From the NCBI GenBank assembly GCA_902803185.1, contig CADCOV010000025.1, positions 1-10,213 on the forward strand: a stretch of DNA of 10,213 nt. Reading direction: 5' to 3'. Shown here piece after piece: positions 5,547 to 10,213 of the stretch (its first letter is position 1; every line of letters begins with the position of its first letter). The stretch is from an uncultured Eubacteriales bacterium. GTDB taxonomy: Bacteria; Bacillota; Clostridia; Peptostreptococcales; Anaerovoracaceae. The notes under the pieces were generated by a model that saw nothing but the letters and a program-made list of their open reading frames with translations, did no database searches and had not been told where the DNA came from. The position numbers and the translations under genes were made by a program.

Positions 5547-7283
5547 TCATTTCTCCTGCTGCTTTTCCCACATCGCAGCATAGATGCCTTTCTTTTGCAA
5601 CAGTTCTGTATGTGTTCCTTCCTCTGCGATCCTACCATTGTCCAATACGATGATCCGATCAAAGTGTTCCGCCAAAACAAGGCGATGGGTGACCATCAGG
5701 ACGGTCTTCTCCTCTGGCAGTTGATCCAGGGTCTGCCTGATCACGGCCTCCGACTCCTTGTCTAAGGCAGAGGTCGGTTCGTCTAAAAGAAGGATAGGCG
5801 CATCCCGATAGAGTGCTCTCGCAAGGTTGATCCGCTGGATCTCCCCACCTGAGAAGCCTTTATTTCCTTCCGGTGGGATCGCAGAAAGCCCGCCCGCCCT
5901 CTCGATGCAGGATAACACGTTCGCTGACATTGCCGCTTTTTCCACCTTCTTCAGATCAGGTGCGCTGTCCATGGCGATATTCCCAGCGATAGAACGATGG
6001 AACAGGCCGCTGTTCTGAGGCATATACGCAAACATCGCAAGCCATTTCCCGGATGATGTCCGCTGCTGCGTCATGCCCCCTGCGCAGATCGCCCCTTCGT
6101 CAGGGTGATACAGGCCAAGGATGAGCCGCAGCAATGTCGTCTTGCCGCTCCCGGATCCGCCAACGACGGCAACCTTCTCTCCCGGATGGATCGTTAGGGA
6201 AATGTGATGCAGAACAGGGTGATCCCCGTAGGCAAACCCGATATCCGTCAACTGCAGGGCCGGAAGCCCGAACATTGCGGGCTCTGCTTTTGTATCATCC
6301 GCCTCCGGCATCTGCGGGATCTCCGTGATCTCCCGGATCCGCCTTACATTCGGGGCGAATTGGCGGATCAAAACGCTGCGGTTCGGAAATGCCGCCATCA
6401 TCTGCCCGATCTGGTCTGCAAGCGGCAGCGCAAGCATGACATCGGAAAAGGCGATGCTGCCTTTGTCGGCAAGCCAGGCACCGAGAAGCAGCAGGGAGAG
6501 CACAGTGAACCCGTCCGCAAAGAATACCATAAGGCCCCTTCTCAGACCCAGGAAAGCATCCGTTTTCGCGATCGCAGAGGAAGGCGCTTTGCTCTTTGCC
6601 TCCAGGCGCGCATGAAAAACGTCCTGGAGATGAAAGGTCCTGATCTCCACCGCTCCGTTGATGCATTCCTGAAGGAAAGCCAAAACACTGCTTTTCCCTT
6701 CTGCGATCCTGAGATTGAGTCCCTGAAGTTTTCTGGCTCCCACACGCATCAGCAGCATATTGATCCCGGAACAGGCGACACAGAGCAGCGCGATCCGCCA
6801 ATCCACCCACACCAGCCAAAGACAGGAAAGCACGCCGGAAAGGATCGGCTGCCAGATCCACCCGCTCATATAGTAACCGATGAGATTGACCGCCTGCGGC
6901 AGGTCGACATTACAGCGGGCCAGCACCTCTTCCCCTGTGAATCCGGAAGCAGCTGTCTCTTCTCCCCTGATCCAGGCAGTCAGCATTTCGCCGCGAATAT
7001 CGAGCTGCACTCTTTGCTCGATACTGCAAAACCCCACCGCAGCGAATCCGGACAAAGCTGCCAGGATCAATACCAGGACAATGTATAGAAGCGGTGCTTT
7101 CCCCGTAAACGCATTGTCTCCTGTGGCCAACGCAAGGATCTGCGTCAGGAGGACACCGACTGCGGAGAACAATACAAACAAGGCAATGCCGTTCAGGAAA
7201 GTGCAGGTCCAAAACCGTCCTCTGAGGCCGCTGCTCTTTTCCTTCAGCCACCTATAGTCCGCATAATCCTGTTTCGCATCCAT
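5547..7283 (-). CDS. ABC exporter half-transporter (membrane domain plus ATPase), second of a pair
   Basis: A 578-residue half-transporter. An N-terminal six-helix exporter domain covers about residues 25-310 and the ATPase about 340-578. All nucleotide-binding motifs are visible: A-loop Tyr352, Walker A GGSGSGKT (375-382, Lys381), Q-loop Gln423, signature FSGGE (477-481), Walker B LLLDE (498-502, Asp501, catalytic Glu502), the SALD D-loop, and switch His533. The signature carries Glu instead of the usual Gln, a known tolerated variant. The start codon overlaps the upstream ABC stop by one base (TGATG), so the two are translated together and probably form a heterodimer. Exported substrate is unknown; family relatives move drugs, lipids or peptides. 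Codon use is less GC-biased than in the oxidoreductase genes. Confidence 0.93.
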   Translation of the reverse strand: MDAKQDYADYRWLKEKSSGLRGRFWTCTFLNGIALFVLFSAVGVLLTQILALATGDNAFTGKAPLLYIVLVLILAALSGFAAVGFCSIEQRVQLDIRGEMLTAWIRGEETAASGFTGEEVLARCNVDLPQAVNLIGYYMSGWIWQPILSGVLSCLWLVWVDWRIALLCVACSGINMLLMRVGARKLQGLNLRIAEGKSSVLAFLQECINGAVEIRTFHLQDVFHARLEAKSKAPSSAIAKTDAFLGLRRGLMVFFADGFTVLSLLLLGAWLADKGSIAFSDVMLALPLADQIGQMMAAFPNRSVLIRQFAPNVRRIREITEIPQMPEADDTKAEPAMFGLPALQLTDIGFAYGDHPVLHHISLTIHPGEKVAVVGGSGSGKTTLLRLILGLYHPDEGAICAGGMTQQRTSSGKWLAMFAYMPQNSGLFHRSIAGNIAMDSAPDLKKVEKAAMSANVLSCIERAGGLSAIPPEGNKGFSGGEIQRINLARALYRDAPILLLDEPTSALDKESEAVIRQTLDQLPEEKTVLMVTHRLVLAEHFDRIIVLDNGRIAEEGTHTELLQKKGIYAAMWEKQQEK

Positions 7284-8890
7284 CAGGCTTCCCCCCTTCC
7301 TGTGAGCCGGCCGTCCTCGAAAGTGTACACCTCATCAAAGAGAGGGAGGAACTCGCGCTGGTGGATCACCATGACGATCGTACGTCCATCCCGCTCCTCA
7401 AGGATGCATTTCAGCACCTGTTCTGCCGTGACAGCATCCAAAGCAGACAGGGATTCGTCAAAGAGCAATACATCCGCACCACTTAGCAATGCCCTGGCCA
7501 CCGCCAACCGCTGCTTTTGACCTCCGCTCATCGTTCCTGCATCGCTTGACAATATGGTCTCCAGCCCGTCCGGCAGCATGTCAAGATAATCCCGCAGGCT
7601 CACTTCCTCACAGACCTTCCGGATCTCTGTCTCCGGCACTGCCTCTCCGCCTCTGCCCCAAGTAAGGTTCTCTCGGATACTGCCGGTAAAAATGAACGGC
7701 GTTTGTTTTGTCAAAACAGTGGGTGCCGCTGACACACTCCCCTTCTGCGGCGCTAAAAGGCCTGCGATCAGCTGGAGCGCTGTCGATTTCCCGCAGCCGC
7801 TTTCTCCCGCAAAGGCAACGCAGCTTCCCTTCTTTATGGAGAGACTCAGATCCTCTATCGCCGGATGAGCCTCGCCCGGGTAGCTGTAGGTAACATGGGC
7901 CAGGCAGATCGCATCTTCCTTGCCGGTCCTTTCACCAGCTGAAGGTTCCTGCAATTCAAGGCTTCCATCCTTCCATAACCCTTTCAGCCTGGTCATTGCC
8001 GGCCAGCTCTTTGACAGGGCCACAACATCATCCACATAATGCAGCTGTTCTGAGACCACTGATTGACAGAGATAGTATGCGGTCAGAAATGTGCTGACCG
8101 GAAGCATTCCCCTGGCAATCATATGGAATCCCGCCAAACAAACACTGAATATCGGGATCATCCCCAGTGCGATCCCCGAAGCCCTGAGCGGCATCGTCAC
8201 ACAGGCTTGCCTGATTCGGGCTGAGACCAATGCCTCTCCATCTGCATTGACACCCTCCATAGCGAAATCGACCGCATTCCCGGTCTTGACCAGAAGCCTG
8301 TTCCCCACCACGTCTGCAAGATCAGTATTCAGGGCGACTTCCTGTTCCTTTGCAGCCTCCACTGCGGTCCTCGTGATCCTGCTGATCAGGATCTGCAGCA
8401 GCACAGAAGCGCATACTGCCGCCAGATAGATCCCCGTCACTGCCGGGGCGATCCAAAAGAGAAACGCGATCACCAGGATCAACCGCACTGATTTGACGAT
8501 CACCCCGGGCAGCGTCTCCTTCAATACCGTCAGCACTTCCTCTGTATCGGCGGACGCCCTGTTGATCAGATCTCCCTTGTGCCGCAGCAGAATGTGATCG
8601 ACGGGGATCGTCATGATCGCATGCAAAGAGGACCGGGACATCGCAGTGAAGGCATACCCTCCAGCCAGACCGCAAAGAATCAGGAACAGCGCCTCTGCAG
8701 CTGCCGAAGCGCCATACAGGGAAACGGCATCAGCTGCAAGTCTTCCGCTCCCTGCCAGTCCGTGACCGGCAAGGTAGTCTGTCAATGTGCCCATCGCCTC
8801 TGCGCAAAGGATCGATATACAGGTCATCATTGCAGCGATGATGACCCATGCTAATAGATAAAGCGGATACCTTGGCAGGTATCTTTTCAT
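7283..8890 (-). CDS. ABC exporter half-transporter (membrane domain plus ATPase), first of a pair
   Basis: A 535-residue half-transporter, somewhat short for the family. The membrane domain spans about residues 8-285, with ILLRHKGDLINRASADTEEV (100-119) as the coupling-region motif typical of ABC exporters. The ATPase domain has A-loop Tyr335 or Tyr337, Walker A GESGCGKST (362-370, Lys368), Q-loop Gln396, signature MSGGQKQR (454-461), Walker B LLFDE (475-479, catalytic Glu479), the SALD D-loop and switch His510. The start has a G-rich GGGGGTGG site about 4-5 nt upstream and an extended -10 promoter before it. It overlaps the following ABC gene by one base, which supports a two-protein exporter. 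No adjacent peptide precursor or immunity gene is visible, so the cargo cannot be inferred. Confidence 0.93.
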   Translation of the reverse strand: MKRYLPRYPLYLLAWVIIAAMMTCISILCAEAMGTLTDYLAGHGLAGSGRLAADAVSLYGASAAAEALFLILCGLAGGYAFTAMSRSSLHAIMTIPVDHILLRHKGDLINRASADTEEVLTVLKETLPGVIVKSVRLILVIAFLFWIAPAVTGIYLAAVCASVLLQILISRITRTAVEAAKEQEVALNTDLADVVGNRLLVKTGNAVDFAMEGVNADGEALVSARIRQACVTMPLRASGIALGMIPIFSVCLAGFHMIARGMLPVSTFLTAYYLCQSVVSEQLHYVDDVVALSKSWPAMTRLKGLWKDGSLELQEPSAGERTGKEDAICLAHVTYSYPGEAHPAIEDLSLSIKKGSCVAFAGESGCGKSTALQLIAGLLAPQKGSVSAAPTVLTKQTPFIFTGSIRENLTWGRGGEAVPETEIRKVCEEVSLRDYLDMLPDGLETILSSDAGTMSGGQKQRLAVARALLSGADVLLFDESLSALDAVTAEQVLKCILEERDGRTIVMVIHQREFLPLFDEVYTFEDGRLTGRGEA

Positions 8891-8930
8891 CTCACCACCC
8901 CCGTTCTTGTTTATATAACTATTTTTTTAT

Positions 8931-8959
8931 ATTATATCACATTTATCTTTTTATGCTAG
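8931..8959 (-). promoter_or_regulatory. Candidate promoter of the ABC exporter operon
   Basis: The minus strand reads TGATATAAT (8939-8931), a perfect extended -10 (TG-N-TATAAT), in a strongly AT-rich block. The -35 at 17 bp (CTAGCA) is poor, as is common with extended -10 promoters. Transcription would begin near 8924, about 34 nt before the ABC start codon. Confidence 0.65.
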
Positions 8960-9010
8960 TCCATCCATGCAATTCGTCTATTGGCTGCTCACGTACACTT
9001 AAGCGCAAGC

Positions 9011-9038
9011 GAAAAGCGGGGGCCATCAGGCCCCCGCT
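9011..9038 (-). terminator. Intrinsic terminator of the right-hand aminotransferase
   Basis: On the minus strand AGCGGGGGCC (9038-9029) pairs with GGCCCCCGCT (9024-9015) around a TGAT loop, and the 3' arm ends in TTTT. It lies about 27 bp after the aminotransferase stop and separates that gene from the ABC promoter. Confidence 0.88.
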
Positions 9039-9064
9039 CGCGCATTGCGGTTGGTTTTGCTCTT

Positions 9065-10207
9065 CTATTTCTCCAGCGTCTTCAGGTATGCGGAGAGGTG
9101 CTCCAGGCCTTCCTCCAGCCAGTTGCGGTCGGTGAATGCACCGTAGCCCAGGCGGAAGGTGTTCTCCATGTCGAAGCAGGCGCCGTGGGTGACCAGGATG
9201 CGGTCCTTCTCCATCATGTCGATGGCCATGGAGGTGGAATCCATGTCGTAGTCGTAGCTCACCAGGCAGGTGGTGCCCATGGCGTCGCCGTGGATGGCGA
9301 CGTGCGGTTCCGCCGCAGCCCAGTCGTAGACCATCTTCTTGTTCGGCAGCAGGATGGAACGGGAGCGCTCCCAGACCTTCTTGTAGTTTTCCATCGCGAT
9401 GGAGGCCACGACCTCATCAAAGATACCGCAGCAGATCGTGTTGTAGGAGCGGCGGTTCACCATCTCGAAGTACATATCAGGATCCTTGCAGATGACCCAG
9501 CCGATACGGGTACCGGCCATGGAGAACATCTTGGAGACGCTGCTGAGGCTGATGGCTTTGTCGTAACCGAAGTCCACGATGGAGGTCAGCAGGTTCTCAT
9601 CCAGGCCTCTGTAGACCTCGTCGCAGAGGATCCAGGCGTCGAACTCCTTCGCGATGTCGACCACCTTCTGGAGCTGCTCCTTGTTCAGGGTCGCGCCCGT
9701 CGGGTTGTTCGGGTTGGTCAGGATGATCATCTTGGTATCGGCGTCGCACTGGGCTCTCAGATCCTCCGGGTTCAGCATGTACTCGTCCTCCGCCTTCAGC
9801 TGGACGATGCGGGTCTCGATGCCCATGCCCTTCGGGATGTCATAGTGCTGCTGGTAGGACGGCTTGACGACGACGCAGTTGTCCCCTTTCTCGAGGATCG
9901 TCATGATGACCATGTCGTTGGCGCCGGTGCCGCCGATGGTCATGATGACCTGGTCCGGCGTGACGTTGCCGTTCGGATAAAGCCCGCAGACCGCTTCCTT
10001 GACTCTCGGGGAACCGGTGGAGTCACCGTGGTGATAGTGAAGGCTCATGGTCTCCACGAACTTCAGGAACTCCTTCTCGTCCTGTCCGGTCACGCGGAAC
10101 AGCTCGTCCATGGTCAAAGCCTTGACGCAGCTGGAACCGAAATTATACTTCGCCTTGGAATCCATAGGATTCAGCCAATGCTCCACTCCAAAATACGCTA
10201 ATTTCAT
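9065..10207 (-). CDS. PLP-dependent class I/II aminotransferase (fold type I)
   Basis: A complete 380-residue enzyme of the aspartate aminotransferase superfamily. Visible cofactor and substrate elements are GGTGAND (residues 92-98, phosphate-binding loop), NPNNPTG (165-171), CDEVYRG (195-201, with Asp196 and Tyr199 contacting PLP), SSVSKMFSMAGTRIGW (222-237, Schiff-base Lys226) and FRLGYG near the end (Arg352, the expected substrate carboxylate contact). It would transfer an amino group between an amino acid and a 2-oxoacid in the cytoplasm; substrate specificity cannot be read from sequence. Its N-terminus is clearly paralogous to the fragment at the opposite end of this window. The window ends 6 nt before the start codon, so the promoter and ribosome binding site are not visible. 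A strong terminator follows. Confidence 0.93.
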   Translation of the reverse strand: MKLAYFGVEHWLNPMDSKAKYNFGSSCVKALTMDELFRVTGQDEKEFLKFVETMSLHYHHGDSTGSPRVKEAVCGLYPNGNVTPDQVIMTIGGTGANDMVIMTILEKGDNCVVVKPSYQQHYDIPKGMGIETRIVQLKAEDEYMLNPEDLRAQCDADTKMIILTNPNNPTGATLNKEQLQKVVDIAKEFDAWILCDEVYRGLDENLLTSIVDFGYDKAISLSSVSKMFSMAGTRIGWVICKDPDMYFEMVNRRSYNTICCGIFDEVVASIAMENYKKVWERSRSILLPNKKMVYDWAAAEPHVAIHGDAMGTTCLVSYDYDMDSTSMAIDMMEKDRILVTHGACFDMENTFRLGYGAFTDRNWLEEGLEHLSAYLKTLEK

Positions 10208-10213
10208 CTTCTC

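Noticed and set aside
8891..9064. Peptide precursor gene feeding the ABC exporter
   Set aside because: This gap holds a promoter and a terminator; no short open frame with a credible ribosome binding site and leader was found.
8981..10201. Long plus-strand open frame opposite the aminotransferase
   Set aside because: The same antisense artefact; the minus strand has every PLP-enzyme motif.

Overview
The window looks like chromosomal DNA from a fairly GC-rich anaerobic member of the Bacillota, probably a clostridium. Four things suggest this: a textbook T-box leader (a class found mainly in Bacillota), strong AGGAGG-type ribosome binding sites, sigma-A promoters close to TTGACA/TATAAT, and an oxygen-sensitive 2-oxoacid:ferredoxin oxidoreductase as the main metabolic enzyme. 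The species cannot be named from the sequence alone.

Left part (1-3684). The first 44 codons of a PLP-dependent aminotransferase run leftward off the edge. Diverging from it is a perfect consensus promoter (TTGACA, 17 bp, TATAAT), followed by about 270 nt of T-box riboswitch. The best reading of its specifier is AUC (isoleucine). The T-box ends in an attenuator just before a tightly overlapping gamma-delta-alpha-beta operon for a four-subunit 2-oxoacid:ferredoxin oxidoreductase. A perfect 28-bp palindrome closes the operon.

Middle (3685-4103). This stretch has no genes. It carries three tandem units of about 95 bp plus a partial fourth. Each unit starts with the palindrome TTACCA-T-TGGTAA and contains a GC-rich hairpin whose outer stem shows paired compensatory changes between copies. 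The terminator of the leftward MATE gene follows.

Right part (4104-10207), all leftward. In order of transcription it holds a complete paralogue of the edge aminotransferase with its own terminator; an AT-rich promoter region; two overlapping ABC half-exporter genes that probably form a heterodimer; and a MATE-family efflux pump with its own candidate promoter. The ABC pair has a less GC-biased third codon position than the oxidoreductase genes, which hints at separate acquisition.

How it may fit together (inference). An aminotransferase interconverts an amino acid and its 2-oxoacid, and the oxidoreductase interconverts the 2-oxoacid with acyl-CoA, CO2 and reduced ferredoxin. A T-box switches genes on when its tRNA is uncharged. 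Placing one here therefore suggests that the oxidoreductase can work in the reductive, biosynthetic direction, for example 2-methylbutyryl-CoA to the isoleucine 2-oxoacid, rather than only in amino acid fermentation. The transporters look like an unrelated drug or metabolite export module.
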